Origin: Kordia sp050633145
GTDB lineage: Bacteria > Bacteroidota > Bacteroidia > Flavobacteriales > Flavobacteriaceae
Direction: 5' to 3'
Assembly (NCBI RefSeq): GCF_050633145.1
Contig: NZ_JBOEFY010000006.1
Location: 70,466 to 134,465 of the forward strand
DNA length: 64,000 bases
Each line of letters opens with the position of its first letter. Within the stretch, counting starts at the first letter, position 1. Below, in pieces: positions 45,736-55,855 of the stretch. A program made the translations under genes and the position numbers. Below the pieces are notes generated by a model. That model was not told the DNA's origin. It ran no database searches and saw only the letters and a program-made list of their open reading frames with translations.

Positions 45736-46323
45736 GTGAAAAATAAATTAGCGGTCACAAGTATCTTAACAGCAATCACAGCTTCATTGTGTTGTATCAC
45801 ACCTGTTTTGGGGTTAATTGCAGGAACAACTGGTATAGCCTCATCTTTTTCTTGGATAGAACCATATAGACCATACTTAATAGGGCTAACCATATTAGTT
45901 ATTCTCTTTGCTTGGTATCAAAAATTGAAACCAGAAAAAGATATAGACTGCGAATGTGAAGCGGATGAAAAACCAAAATTTATTCAATCAAAAACCTATT
46001 TAGGAGTTGTAACAGTATTCGCAATAGTAATGTTGACATTTCCTTACTATTCAAGTATCTTTTATCCAAATTCAGAGAAACAAATTGATATTGTGGATAA
46101 ATCCAATATCAAAACAACAGAATATAAAATAAGTGGAATGACCTGTGCCAGTTGTGAAGTACACGTTAACCACGAAGTAAATAAACTCAACGGAATTGTA
46201 AACTCAAAAACATCATACGAAAATGGTAACGCAATCATTGAGTTTGACGAAACTAAAACTAATGAATTAGAAATTGAGAAAGCAATAAACTCAACAGGTT
46301 ATAATGTAACTGAAAAAAGATAA
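45736..46323 (+). CDS. MerTP-type mercuric transport fusion
   Basis: A 195-residue protein with a GTG start. The N-terminal MerT-like part has spans with the paired Cys (SLCCITPVLGLIAGTTGIAS) and a second Cys pair (DIDCECEADE). The C-terminal ~70 residues are a heavy-metal-associated domain (GMTCASCEVHVNHEVNKLNG), as in MerP. No merA reductase is present in the window, so uptake for detoxification is not assured; it may act for another soft metal. Confidence 0.88.
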   Translation: MKNKLAVTSILTAITASLCCITPVLGLIAGTTGIASSFSWIEPYRPYLIGLTILVILFAWYQKLKPEKDIDCECEADEKPKFIQSKTYLGVVTVFAIVMLTFPYYSSIFYPNSEKQIDIVDKSNIKTTEYKISGMTCASCEVHVNHEVNKLNGIVNSKTSYENGNAIIEFDETKTNELEIEKAINSTGYNVTEKR

Positions 46324-46328
46324 AATTA

Positions 46329-46535
46329 ATGCAAACTATATTAAAATCGGAAATCACTTGCCCAAACTGCGGACATAAAAAAATAGAAGAAATGCCTACA
46401 AACGCTTGTCAATTCTTCTACGAATGTGACAACTGCAAAAAAGTTTTCAAACCTAGTGAAGGTGATTGTTGCGTGTATTGTTCTTATGGAACAGTTCCTT
46501 GTCCACCAATTCAACAAAACAAAGGTTGTTGTTAA
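46329..46535 (+). CDS. GDCCVYCSYG small zinc-ribbon-like protein
   Basis: A 68-residue Cys-rich protein: an N-terminal ribbon CPNCGHKK ... CDNCKK and a C-terminal GDCCVYCSYGTVPCPPIQ, the signature of a small family in metal resistance clusters. It probably chaperones or buffers metal. It is 5 bp after MerTP and 12 bp before the ATPase. Confidence 0.85.
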   Translation: MQTILKSEITCPNCGHKKIEEMPTNACQFFYECDNCKKVFKPSEGDCCVYCSYGTVPCPPIQQNKGCC

Positions 46536-46547
46536 AACTGAAACGTA

Positions 46548-48500
46548 ATGAAAAAAAAGAAAGTCAATTTAAGAGATTTAAAACAAAATTCGGAAAGTCA
46601 ACATAGCCACGATGATGGACACAATCATGGAAGTTCTATAAATAATTTCAAAGCTTACATTCCAGCTATTGTAAGTTTTACAATGCTAATTATTGGAATT
46701 GGGTTCGACTATTTTGATGTTATATTTTTCAAAGATTGGATTCGGATAATTTGGTATAGTGTCGCTTACCTACCTGTCGGACTTCCTGTTGTAATTGAAG
46801 GTTGGAAAAGTATCATTAAAGGCGACGTATTTACAGAATTCTTTTTAATGTCTATTGCCACAATAGGTGCATTCATTATTGGCGAATATCCCGAAGGTGT
46901 TGCTGTGATGCTATTTTATGCAGTAGGCGAATTATTTCAAGGTGCAGCAGTGAATAGAGCAAAAGGAAATATTAAAGCATTGCTAGACGTTCGTCCGAAA
47001 GAAGTAAATGTTTTTCGAAACGGTGACTATAAAAGCATTTTCCCTGAAAGCGTTAGTATAGGTGAAAAAATTCAAGTAAGGGTTGGGGAGAAAATTCCCT
47101 TGGATGGTATATTATTATCCGAAAAAGCATCTCTAAACACCGCAGCGTTAACAGGCGAAAGCAAACCAGATAGCATTCAGAAAGAAGCAAAGGTTTACGC
47201 AGGTAGTATTAATTTGGAAAGCGTTATTGAAGTTGAGGTAACCAACAAATTTGAAGATAGTTCTATTGCCAGAATATTAGACTTGGTGCAAAATGCAACA
47301 GCTCGTAAGTCGAAAACAGAATTATTTATTAGACAGTTTGCTCGTATCTACACACCAATCGTTGTATTCTTGGCTATTGGTGTTACTTTTATACCTTACT
47401 TTTTGGTAGAAGATTATGTGTTTAGAGATTGGTTATACAGAGCATTAATTTTCTTGGTAATTTCCTGTCCTTGTGCGTTAGTGATTTCAATTCCATTAGG
47501 TTATTTTGGTGGATTGGGTGCAGCTTCAAAAAACGGTATTTTATTTAAAGGCGCTTCGTTTTTAGATGCAATGACCAAGATAAATACATTGGTAATGGAC
47601 AAAACAGGAACGGTTACCAAAGGAGTTTTCAAAATTAAAGAAGTAAAAGCAATTGATTGGAAAGAAACCGAATTTATGCAATATTTAATGGCGATGGAAG
47701 AGCAATCAACGCATCCAATTGCCAAAGCAATTTTAGAGTATAAAGCAGAAGGAAAAGGTTTTGAAGCTACCGAAGTTTCTGAAATTGCAGGTAAAGGATT
47801 AAAAGGCATTGTAAATGGAAAAACAGTTTTAGTAGGTAACAAAGCCTTAATGACTACCAATAGTATTGATGTTCCAACGGAAACGGAATCTATTGTAGAA
47901 TCGATAGTATTAGTCGCAATCGATAACCAATTTGCAGGTTATGTAGTCATAGCAGATGAATTAAAAGAAGATGCAAAAGACACTATTACAGCACTACACA
48001 AAGTAGGCATTAAAAACATTATAATGCTTTCAGGCGATAAAGATTCCATAACACAACAAATTGCAAAAGAATTAAATGTTGAAAAAGCAAAAGGCGGTTT
48101 ATTACCAGAAGATAAATTGAACGAAGTAGAAACCTTAAAACAAAATCCAGAAAATAAAGTAGCCTTTATTGGTGATGGTATTAATGATGCACCTGTTTTA
48201 GCCACTAGTAATATTGGTATAGCAATGGGCGGTCTAGGAAGTGATGTTGCTATTGAAACCGCAGATGTAATTATTCAAACAGATCAACCCTCAAAGGTTA
48301 TCACTGCTATAAAAATTAGTTGTTCCACAAGACGAATAGTATTGCAAAATATTGTTTTAGCATTTGGTATAAAAGTAATCGTACTTATATTGGGTGCAGG
48401 TGGTTTAGCTACCATGTGGGAAGCAGTTTTTGCAGATGTTGGTGTAGCTTTATTAGCAATATTTAATGCAGTCAGACTACAACGAATGAATTGGAAATAG
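46548..48500 (+). CDS. Zn/Cd/Pb-type P1B ATPase (ZntA/CadA-like)
   Basis: A 650-residue P-type ATPase. A His-rich N-terminus (SQHSHDDGHNHGSS) replaces the usual HMA domain. Membrane motif ISCPCALVIS, phosphorylation motif MDKTGTVTKG, nucleotide-binding STHPIAKAI and hinge GDGINDAPVL are present. The final span has FADVGVALLAIFNAVRL, matching the Asp-x-Gly-containing helix of the Zn/Cd/Pb subgroup (P1B-2). It exports divalent metal from the cytoplasm. Confidence 0.93.
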   Translation: MKKKKVNLRDLKQNSESQHSHDDGHNHGSSINNFKAYIPAIVSFTMLIIGIGFDYFDVIFFKDWIRIIWYSVAYLPVGLPVVIEGWKSIIKGDVFTEFFLMSIATIGAFIIGEYPEGVAVMLFYAVGELFQGAAVNRAKGNIKALLDVRPKEVNVFRNGDYKSIFPESVSIGEKIQVRVGEKIPLDGILLSEKASLNTAALTGESKPDSIQKEAKVYAGSINLESVIEVEVTNKFEDSSIARILDLVQNATARKSKTELFIRQFARIYTPIVVFLAIGVTFIPYFLVEDYVFRDWLYRALIFLVISCPCALVISIPLGYFGGLGAASKNGILFKGASFLDAMTKINTLVMDKTGTVTKGVFKIKEVKAIDWKETEFMQYLMAMEEQSTHPIAKAILEYKAEGKGFEATEVSEIAGKGLKGIVNGKTVLVGNKALMTTNSIDVPTETESIVESIVLVAIDNQFAGYVVIADELKEDAKDTITALHKVGIKNIIMLSGDKDSITQQIAKELNVEKAKGGLLPEDKLNEVETLKQNPENKVAFIGDGINDAPVLATSNIGIAMGGLGSDVAIETADVIIQTDQPSKVITAIKISCSTRRIVLQNIVLAFGIKVIVLILGAGGLATMWEAVFADVGVALLAIFNAVRLQRMNWK

Positions 48501-48567
48501 ATCATCTACTAAATTAAACTGCTTTAAAAAACTAAAATTTGCTAAAATTTTGTAACTTGCTACACTT

Positions 48568-48981
48568 ATGAAAAATTTTTTCCATAATATAATGTCTTTG
48601 GCAATGACTTTTGTAGTGTTATTTTCTACGATGTCATTCACAATTAATATGCATTATTGTGGAGAAATTTTAGTGGAAACTGCAATATTTCACAAAGCAA
48701 AAGGTTGTGGAATGGAAATGGAAAAGCCTTCAAGTGAAGCATGTTCTATTACCAAGAAAAATTGTTGTGATGATGAACAATTAGTAATTGAAGGTCAAGA
48801 CGAACTACAATTACACGTTGATAAAATTACGTTTGAGCAACAATTATTTCTAGTTTCATTTGTTTACACTTACATTAATCTCTTTGAAGGCTTAGACAAT
48901 AATTTATCTGCTTTTGAAGAATATAAACCGCCACTGGTCATAAGGCACATCTACAAGCTTGACGAGACCTATTTAATTTGA
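48568..48981 (+). CDS. HYC_CC_PP family protein
   Basis: A 137-residue exported protein with the family signature residues MHYCGE, KNCCDDEQ and EYKPPLV. A signal peptide opens it (MSLAMTFVVLFSTMSFT). The family occurs in Bacteroidota beside copper or silver pumps; it may bind metal through its Cys/Met residues. It lies ~110 bp upstream of the CusA-type pump. Confidence 0.88.
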   Translation: MKNFFHNIMSLAMTFVVLFSTMSFTINMHYCGEILVETAIFHKAKGCGMEMEKPSSEACSITKKNCCDDEQLVIEGQDELQLHVDKITFEQQLFLVSFVYTYINLFEGLDNNLSAFEEYKPPLVIRHIYKLDETYLI

Positions 48982-49091
48982 TTTTTAAACAATAGACTTT
49001 TTTTATCCTATGACTGCAATGTTGTAAGGATACCTTTCTGTATTCGGTGTTTTCTAAACACTATTATCTAATTGTTTAATTATCAAAGCCA

Positions 49092-52000
49092 ATGCTAAAC
49101 AAAAGTATCAAATTTTTAATAGAAAATAAACTTGTTGCAGTTCTGCTACTCGCCCTTTTTGTGGCTTGGGGAACAGTAAATGCACCTTTTAATTGGGACA
49201 CAGGTTTCTTACCTAGTAATCCTGTTGCTGTTGACGCCATACCTGATATAGGTGAAAATCAACAAATTGTATTCACCAAATGGGATGGTCGTTCTCCACA
49301 AGATATAGAAGATCAAATTACCTATCCACTTACAACATCACTACTCGGTATTCCAGGAGTAAAAACCATTCGTAGTTCCTCTATGTTCGGCTTTTCAAGT
49401 ATCTATATCATTTTTGAGGAAGACATAGAATTTTACTGGAGTAGAAGCCGTATTCTCGAAAAACTAAATTCCTTACCAAGTGGTTTATTACCTGAAGGTG
49501 TTAATCCTGCTTTGGGTCCAGATGCGACAGGTTTAGGACAAATATTTTGGTACACTCTTGAAGGTCGTGACGAAAACGGAAACGTAACGGGTGGTTGGGA
49601 TTTACAAGAGTTACGCAGTATTCAAGATTACTACGTAAAATATGCCTTATCCTCTGCAAGTGGCGTTTCGGAAGTTGCTTCGATAGGTGGATATGTTCAA
49701 GAATACCAAGTGGATGTTAATCCAGAACTGATGCGTCAATATAATATTGGATTGCATCACGTTGTAAAAGCGGTTAAAAAAAGTAACAAAGAAATTGGTG
49801 CACAGACTTTGGAAATTAACCAAGCTGAATATTTAGTACGTGGTTTAGGTTACATAAAATCCATTTCAGACATCGAAAATGCAGTAGTCACTTCCGAAGA
49901 TTACGCTTCAATTAAGATAAAGGATATTGGAAAAGTCTCATTAGGTCCAGCAACAAGACGTGGTTTATTGGATAAAGAAGGTGCTGAAGTTGTTGGTGCT
50001 GTTGTGGTGGCTCGTTATGGTGCAAACCCAATGGAAGTTATCAATAACGTAAAGGAGAAAATTAATGAATTAAGTGCAGGTTTACCTTCAAAAGTATTAG
50101 CGGATGGAAGAACATCACAAGTTACCATAGTTCCTTTTTATGACAGAACAGAACTAATACAAGAAACTTTAGGTACACTCAATGAGGCATTGACTTTAGA
50201 AATACTTATAACCATTCTGGTCATAATCATTATGGTGTTTAATCTTCGAGCTTCAGTATTAATTTCTGGACTACTGCCAGTAGCAGTTTTAATGGTATTT
50301 ATAGCGATGAAGCTCTTTGGTGTCGATGCCAATATAGTCGCTTTATCAGGTATTGCTATTGCTATTGGAACGATGGTCGATGTTGGTGTCATACTTTCAG
50401 AAAATATCATTCGGCATTTAGATGAAGATGATGGAACACAATCCATTAATACCGTAGTTTACAATGCAACAGCTGAAGTATCTGGAGCTATCGTTACCGC
50501 AGTAATGACCACAATTATCAGTTTCATTCCAGTATTCACGATGATTGGAGCAGAAGGAAAACTATTCAGACCATTAGCATTCACAAAAACTTTTGCATTA
50601 ACAGCATCCATTATTGTAGCGTTATTTTTGATTCCACCGTTTGCTGCATTCTTATTCCGAAAGAAAAGCATTAAAAACACTTTTAAATATGTTTTAAATG
50701 GTGTTTTAATAGTATCAGGTATCGCTGCAATTATTTATGGGTATTGGTTAGGGTTGGTATTAATAGCTTTTGGAATTACAGCACTTCTCAACCTTCAAAA
50801 TAAGATAACGGACAAACAAGCTAACCTTATTAATATTATTATTTCAGCATCAGCAATAGTATTCTTGTTAGCCAAATATTGGAGACCATTAGGCGTTGAT
50901 AAAAGCATTTTCTGGAATCTCATTTTCGTTAGTGTTATTTGCTTTGGTTTATTAGGTGTTTTCTCATTATTCATCAAATACTACACACGTATTTTAAGGT
51001 GGTGTTTAGATAATAAGTTCCTCTTTTTGTCTGTCCCAACAGCAATTGTGATTGCAGGTTTTTTCATTATGAAAAATACAGGCAAAGAGTTTATGCCATC
51101 ATTAAATGAAGGCTCATTTTTACTAATGCCAACCTCGATGCCACATTCTGGTGTAGAAGAAAATAAACGAGTTTTACAACAATTGGATATGGCAGTAGCC
51201 AGTATTCCAGAGATTGAAACCGTAGTTGGTAAAGCAGGTAGAACAGAATCAGCTTTAGATCCAGCACCTTTATCAATGTACGAAAATATCATTCAGTACA
51301 AACCAGAATATATGTTGAATGAAAATAGAGAACGCCAACGCTATAAAGTGAATGATGATGGTTTATTTGAGTTAAAAGATGGTCGATTTATTGCAAACCC
51401 AAATAATTCCGGAAATGTCACTTTAAGCAGGGTGAAAAGGTCTGAATTGATAAAAGATAACAATGGTGAGTTCTACCGTAACTGGCGACCAGAAATAGAA
51501 TCACCAGACGATATTTGGAATGAAATTGTAAAAGTTACCAAACTACCTGGTGTCACTTCTGCACCAAAACTACAACCTATTGAAACCCGATTGGTAATGC
51601 TGCAAACAGGAATGCGTGCGCCAATGGGAATCAAAGTAAAAGGTCAAGATTTAAAGCAGATTGAAGCATTTGGTGTCCAATTGGAAGACATTTTAAAACA
51701 AGCTGAAGGTGTAAAAGATGAAGCTGTTTTTGCAGACCGTATTGTTGGTAAGCCTTACCTGCTCATTGATATTGATAGAGAAAAAATTGCACGTTATGGA
51801 ATATCCATTGATGATGTACAAAATGTATTAAAAGTTGCAGTTGGTGGAATGGTATTAACCCAAACCGTTGAAGGTCGTGAACGTTATGGTGTGCGTGTAC
51901 GCTATCCGAGAGAGTTACGAGCAAACCCAACCGATTTAAAACAAATTTACGTACCAGTTGAAAAAGGGAGTCCTGTGCCTTTAAGCGAATTGGCATCCAT

Positions 52001-52799
52001 TCGATACGAACAAGGGCCACAAGTCATTAAAAGTGAAGATACCTTTTTAGTTGGCTATGTATTGTTCGATAAAATGGATGGTTATGCAGAAGTCAATGTA
52101 GTTGAAAATGCACAAGCCTTAATTCAAGAAAAGATAGATAGTGGAGAATTAGTAGTGCCAAAAGGTATTAACTACCAATTTACAGGAACTTACGAAAATC
52201 AGTTGCGAGCAGAAAAAACCTTATCGGTTGTTGTGCCTTTAGCATTGGCGATTATTTTCTTGATTTTGTATTTCCAGTTCCGTTCGGTTGGTACTTCCTT
52301 AATGGTATTTACAGGAATTGCTGTAGCATTTGCAGGTGGTTTTGTAATGATATGGCTTTATGGTCAAGGATGGTTTTTAAACTTCAATTTCTTTGGTGAA
52401 AATCTACGAGACTTATTCCAAATGCATCCAATTAATTTAAGTGTTGCAGTTTGGGTTGGGTTTATTGCACTCTTCGGAATTGCAACCGATGATGGTGTTG
52501 TTATGGCAACATATCTAACCCAAACATTCGATAGAAATACACCAGACAATAAAAAGGAAATTAGAGCATCAGTTGTTGAAGCAGGTGAAAAACGTATCAG
52601 ACCGTGTTTAATGACTACTGCAACCACAATTTTAGCACTATTACCAGTACTCACATCAACAGGACGAGGAAGCGATATTATGATTCCTATGGCAATACCA
52701 AGTTTTGGCGGAATGCTCATTGCCTTAATCACTTTGTTTGTTGTACCAGTATTGTACAGCTGGAAAGCAGAAGTTCAACTTAAAAGAACATCAAAATGA
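49092..52799 (+). CDS. cusA: CusA-type Cu(I)/Ag(I) RND efflux pump
   Basis: A 1235-residue RND permease. The N-terminus VDAIPDIGENQQIVFTKW and RSPQDIEDQITYPL are typical of the family. The relay helix reads GIAIAIGTMVDVGVILSENI, the monovalent-metal form. Met-rich stretches expected to carry Cu/Ag are seen (KEFMPSLNEGSFLLMPTSMP and MLQTGMRAPMG). An insert near 430-480 adds soluble residues. The TolC gene overlaps by 4 bp; the matching CusB adaptor is 7.5 kb downstream. Confidence 0.94.
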   Translation: MLNKSIKFLIENKLVAVLLLALFVAWGTVNAPFNWDTGFLPSNPVAVDAIPDIGENQQIVFTKWDGRSPQDIEDQITYPLTTSLLGIPGVKTIRSSSMFGFSSIYIIFEEDIEFYWSRSRILEKLNSLPSGLLPEGVNPALGPDATGLGQIFWYTLEGRDENGNVTGGWDLQELRSIQDYYVKYALSSASGVSEVASIGGYVQEYQVDVNPELMRQYNIGLHHVVKAVKKSNKEIGAQTLEINQAEYLVRGLGYIKSISDIENAVVTSEDYASIKIKDIGKVSLGPATRRGLLDKEGAEVVGAVVVARYGANPMEVINNVKEKINELSAGLPSKVLADGRTSQVTIVPFYDRTELIQETLGTLNEALTLEILITILVIIIMVFNLRASVLISGLLPVAVLMVFIAMKLFGVDANIVALSGIAIAIGTMVDVGVILSENIIRHLDEDDGTQSINTVVYNATAEVSGAIVTAVMTTIISFIPVFTMIGAEGKLFRPLAFTKTFALTASIIVALFLIPPFAAFLFRKKSIKNTFKYVLNGVLIVSGIAAIIYGYWLGLVLIAFGITALLNLQNKITDKQANLINIIISASAIVFLLAKYWRPLGVDKSIFWNLIFVSVICFGLLGVFSLFIKYYTRILRWCLDNKFLFLSVPTAIVIAGFFIMKNTGKEFMPSLNEGSFLLMPTSMPHSGVEENKRVLQQLDMAVASIPEIETVVGKAGRTESALDPAPLSMYENIIQYKPEYMLNENRERQRYKVNDDGLFELKDGRFIANPNNSGNVTLSRVKRSELIKDNNGEFYRNWRPEIESPDDIWNEIVKVTKLPGVTSAPKLQPIETRLVMLQTGMRAPMGIKVKGQDLKQIEAFGVQLEDILKQAEGVKDEAVFADRIVGKPYLLIDIDREKIARYGISIDDVQNVLKVAVGGMVLTQTVEGRERYGVRVRYPRELRANPTDLKQIYVPVEKGSPVPLSELASIRYEQGPQVIKSEDTFLVGYVLFDKMDGYAEVNVVENAQALIQEKIDSGELVVPKGINYQFTGTYENQLRAEKTLSVVVPLALAIIFLILYFQFRSVGTSLMVFTGIAVAFAGGFVMIWLYGQGWFLNFNFFGENLRDLFQMHPINLSVAVWVGFIALFGIATDDGVVMATYLTQTFDRNTPDNKKEIRASVVEAGEKRIRPCLMTTATTILALLPVLTSTGRGSDIMIPMAIPSFGGMLIALITLFVVPVLYSWKAEVQLKRTSK

Positions 52800-54013
52800 A
52801 AAATATAATTCTAATAATAAGTATTTTGTTTGTTTCCGCTTTCGCGAAAGCACAAGAGCTTCAATCCTACATTCAAGAAGCAGAATCGAACAATCCAGAA
52901 ATTCAAAAGTTTGAGTTGCAATACAAAAGAGCTTCAGAAAAAGTAAACGAGGTCAACACCATTCCTAATACTGAATTTGGTATAGGATATTTTGTAAGTG
53001 AGCCAGAAACAAGAACAGGTGCGCAACGCTTTAAAGTGTCAGCAAAACAAATGTTACCGTGGTTCGGAACAATTACATCGAGAGAAAACTATGTGAGTTC
53101 ATTAGCCGATGCCAAATATGAAGACATTGTTATCGCAAAGCGAAAACTAATGGCTTCTGTATCACAATCCTATTACAATTTGTATGCTAACAAAGCGAAA
53201 CAAGAGGTGTTAGTTGGTAACATCAAACTATTGGAGACCTATGAAACATTAGCCCTTACATCGGTAGAAGTAGGTAAAGCATCAGCAGTAGACGTATTAC
53301 GATTGCAAATGCGTCAGAACGAATTGCAACAACTAAAAGATGTGTTGCACCAACAATTTTTGGCAGAACAAACCAAATTAAATAATCTATTGAATAGGGA
53401 TAATGATGTTACGGTCAATGTGGTAGATAGTTTAATGATACCTTCAGAAGATTTTGAAATCACTACTGAAAATTTAGCATTACATCCCGAATTGCTGAAA
53501 TATGATAAACTCTATCAATCCATAGAACAATCTGAATTATTGAATCAAAAAGAAAGCAGTCCGATGATTGGTTTTGGATTAGATTATATCAATGTTTCCG
53601 AAAGACCAAATATGGATTTTAGTGACAACGGAAAGGATATTGTAATGCCAATGGTTTCAGTTTCTATCCCAATTTTCAATAAGAAGTATAAATCCCAAAC
53701 TATACAAAATGAGTTCCAGCAGCAGGAAATTACTACTCAAAAACAAGAACGGTTAAATTCATTGGAAACACTTTTAGACAAGGCGATTAACGAACGTATT
53801 TCTGCAAGAATAAGTTACGCCACCCAAACCAAAAACTTAAAGCAAGCTAAAGATGCAGAAGACATTTTAATCAAAAGCTACGAAACAGAAACGATTGATT
53901 TTAATGATGTTTTGGATATTCAAGAGTTGCAACTAAAATTTCAAATGAACCAAATAGAATCTGTGAAGACCTACTATGTACAAAGTACAATCATTAATTA
54001 TTTAATACAGTAA
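52796..54013 (+). CDS. TolC-family outer membrane efflux protein
   Basis: A 405-residue OMF with a signal peptide (IISILFVSAFAKAQ) and two TolC repeats (helical hairpins ~25-190 and ~220-400). Coupled to the CusA gene by ATGA overlap; it is the outer membrane component (CusC role) for Cu/Ag efflux. Confidence 0.9.
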   Translation: MKNIILIISILFVSAFAKAQELQSYIQEAESNNPEIQKFELQYKRASEKVNEVNTIPNTEFGIGYFVSEPETRTGAQRFKVSAKQMLPWFGTITSRENYVSSLADAKYEDIVIAKRKLMASVSQSYYNLYANKAKQEVLVGNIKLLETYETLALTSVEVGKASAVDVLRLQMRQNELQQLKDVLHQQFLAEQTKLNNLLNRDNDVTVNVVDSLMIPSEDFEITTENLALHPELLKYDKLYQSIEQSELLNQKESSPMIGFGLDYINVSERPNMDFSDNGKDIVMPMVSVSIPIFNKKYKSQTIQNEFQQQEITTQKQERLNSLETLLDKAINERISARISYATQTKNLKQAKDAEDILIKSYETETIDFNDVLDIQELQLKFQMNQIESVKTYYVQSTIINYLIQ

Positions 54014-54015
54014 TT

Positions 54016-54573
54016 ATGAAACAAACCCTTAACATAAAGAATATGGTCTGTGACAGATGCAAATCAACTGTATTAGGAGAGTTGGAAGCATTGGGTTGTT
54101 ACATAATATCGGTTGAACTCGGACAAATAATCCTTGACGAAATTACAGACATTCAATATTCCAAATTGGAAGAAGTGCTAAAGAAACACGGTTTTGAAAT
54201 CATAAAGGATGAAATAGAAATTTTGATAGAAGAGATAAAAATTTCCCTTATAAAAAAAATTGATAGCCAGGACAATGTTAAGCTTTCTTCCTTTTTGACT
54301 AAACGGTTTAACAAGTCCTATTCGGCTTTAAGTAAACTTTTTAGTAAAACTGAAGGTTTAACCATAGAAAAATATGAAATCAATTTAAAGATTGAAAAAG
54401 TAAAAGAACTTATACAATTGAGGCAGTTGAATTTTTCAGAAATAGCCTACAGCTTGAACTATAATAACAGTAGTCATTTGGCGAGGCAATTCAAAAATAT
54501 AACAGGAATGTCAATGACAGTATTTAAAAACCTGCAAAAATGGGACAGAAAATCCATAGACCAAATTGTATAA
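54016..54573 (+). CDS. AraC-type regulator with HMA-like N-terminus
   Basis: A 185-residue regulator. The first ~65 residues resemble a heavy-metal-associated domain with a Cys pair (MVCDRCKSTVLGELEALGC). The C-terminal ~85 residues are an AraC HTH (LNFSEIAYSLNYNNSSHLAR, FKNITGMSM). It probably senses copper directly and controls the downstream operon; a TTGTACAA palindrome follows its stop. I regard this as the local copper sensor in place of CusRS or CueR. Confidence 0.85.
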   Translation: MKQTLNIKNMVCDRCKSTVLGELEALGCYIISVELGQIILDEITDIQYSKLEEVLKKHGFEIIKDEIEILIEEIKISLIKKIDSQDNVKLSSFLTKRFNKSYSALSKLFSKTEGLTIEKYEINLKIEKVKELIQLRQLNFSEIAYSLNYNNSSHLARQFKNITGMSMTVFKNLQKWDRKSIDQIV

Positions 54574-54586
54574 GGATTATCCAGAA

Positions 54587-54623
54587 TTGTACAAATGAAG
54601 GTGGGTTGCTAAAATTAATTTTG
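54587..54623 (+). promoter_or_regulatory. Palindromic operator and -7 box of the copper operon
   Basis: A perfect TTGTACAA palindrome (54587-54594) lies 21 bp before a -7 box TAATTTTG (54616-54623), followed by the HMA-MauE gene start at 54651. The spacing fits an activator site for the adjacent AraC regulator. Confidence 0.6.
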
Positions 54624-54650
54624 TGTAATAATCATTAAAAAAAATGAACA

Positions 54651-55385
54651 ATGACACACACATATAACATAAAAGGAATGACCTGCGGAGGCTGTAAGGC
54701 ATCTGTGGAAAAATATTTGGGTCAAGTAGAAAACGTAAATGAAGTTGTTGTAAACCTTGAAAAAGCAGAAGCCCAAGTAAAAATGAACAACCACGTTACC
54801 ACAGAAACCCTTCAAAAAGCATTGCCTGAAAAATATACCCTTTCGGAAAAAGAAAATAAAAATGTTTTCCAAATGACATCCCAATCTATGGATACCACAG
54901 AGGAAAAATCAAAACTGCAACAATTACAACCGTTATTGCTTATCCTTTTTTACATAGCAACTACAAGCGTTTTGTTGCATTATAAGAATTGGGCTGGTAA
55001 TGCTGTAATGCTGGATTTTATGGGCTTGTTTTTCATAGTGTTCAGTTTCTTCAAGATGTTGGATTTAAAGAATTTCCCAGAATCATTCAGAATGTACGAC
55101 CCATTAGCAAAAAGGGTTACTCTTTATGGTTGGGTATATCCATTCATCGAAACTGCTCTCGGGCTGATGTTCTTAATGCGTTTTGAAATTGAAATTGCTC
55201 TTATAGCCACACTTATACTATTAAGTATTACAACGGTTGGTGTTACTAAAACGCTTTTGGACAAAAAATCAATTCGTTGTGCTTGTCTCGGAACGGCACT
55301 AAAATTGCCAATGACCGAAGCCACATTTATTGAAAATGCCATTATGATTGTGATGGCGATTGTAATGTTAACTCAAATTATATAA
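54651..55385 (+). CDS. HMA domain fused to MauE-like membrane protein
   Basis: A 244-residue fusion: residues 1-~65 an HMA domain (GMTCGGCKASVEKYLGQVEN), then a four-span MauE/DoxX-type redox-associated membrane domain (PLLLILFYIATTSVLL ... KSIRCACLGTALKLPMTE, with a Cys pair). It may pass metal or electrons at the inner membrane. It heads a tightly spaced run of genes. Confidence 0.87.
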   Translation: MTHTYNIKGMTCGGCKASVEKYLGQVENVNEVVVNLEKAEAQVKMNNHVTTETLQKALPEKYTLSEKENKNVFQMTSQSMDTTEEKSKLQQLQPLLLILFYIATTSVLLHYKNWAGNAVMLDFMGLFFIVFSFFKMLDLKNFPESFRMYDPLAKRVTLYGWVYPFIETALGLMFLMRFEIEIALIATLILLSITTVGVTKTLLDKKSIRCACLGTALKLPMTEATFIENAIMIVMAIVMLTQII

Positions 55386-55388
55386 AAA

Positions 55389-55577
55389 ATGAAATCACAT
55401 ACACTTTGGATTATATTAGGTTGTGTACTTCCGTTGCTACTCATTTTTATTGCACCAAGTATAGGAATGGGCGAAAACGTATCCCTGTTCATTTTTATAA
55501 TTCTAATGTTCGGATGTCATCTGCTATTACCACATCACAAGCATAATCACGATAAAGAAAACAACAATAAATCATAG
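55389..55577 (+). CDS. DUF2933-like small membrane protein
   Basis: A 62-residue protein: two hydrophobic segments (LGCVLPLLLIFIAPSI and FIFIILMFGCHLLLP) and a His-rich tail HHKHNHDKENNNKS. Proteins of this form accompany copper operons; the tail may bind metal. It is 3 bp after the preceding gene. Confidence 0.7.
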   Translation: MKSHTLWIILGCVLPLLLIFIAPSIGMGENVSLFIFIILMFGCHLLLPHHKHNHDKENNNKS

Positions 55578-55581
55578 AACT

Positions 55582-55854
55582 ATGAAAACAATTAACATCA
55601 AAAAATTAGGATTTGCCACAGGTCTTACTGGAGCATTGCTTTATTTGGGCTGTATGGTGGTAATGTTTACGGTTGGTCACGAAGGGTCAGTAAAATTCTT
55701 CAATAGTTTGTTACACGGATTGGATGTTTCAACCATAATGAGAATGGATATGCCTCTTTGGCAAGCTTGTTTAGGAATTGTTCAAACGTTCATTTTGGGT
55801 TGGTTAATCGGTGCCTGTATTGCATCGCTTTATAATTGGCAAATAAAGAAATAA
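55582..55854 (+). CDS. DUF5676 family membrane protein
   Basis: A 90-residue protein with two spans (LGFATGLTGALLYLGCMVVM and FILGWLIGACIASLYNW). Short membrane proteins of this family occur in metal resistance clusters; function unknown. It is 4 bp after the DUF2933-like gene. Confidence 0.8.
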   Translation: MKTINIKKLGFATGLTGALLYLGCMVVMFTVGHEGSVKFFNSLLHGLDVSTIMRMDMPLWQACLGIVQTFILGWLIGACIASLYNWQIKK

Positions 55855-55855
55855 G

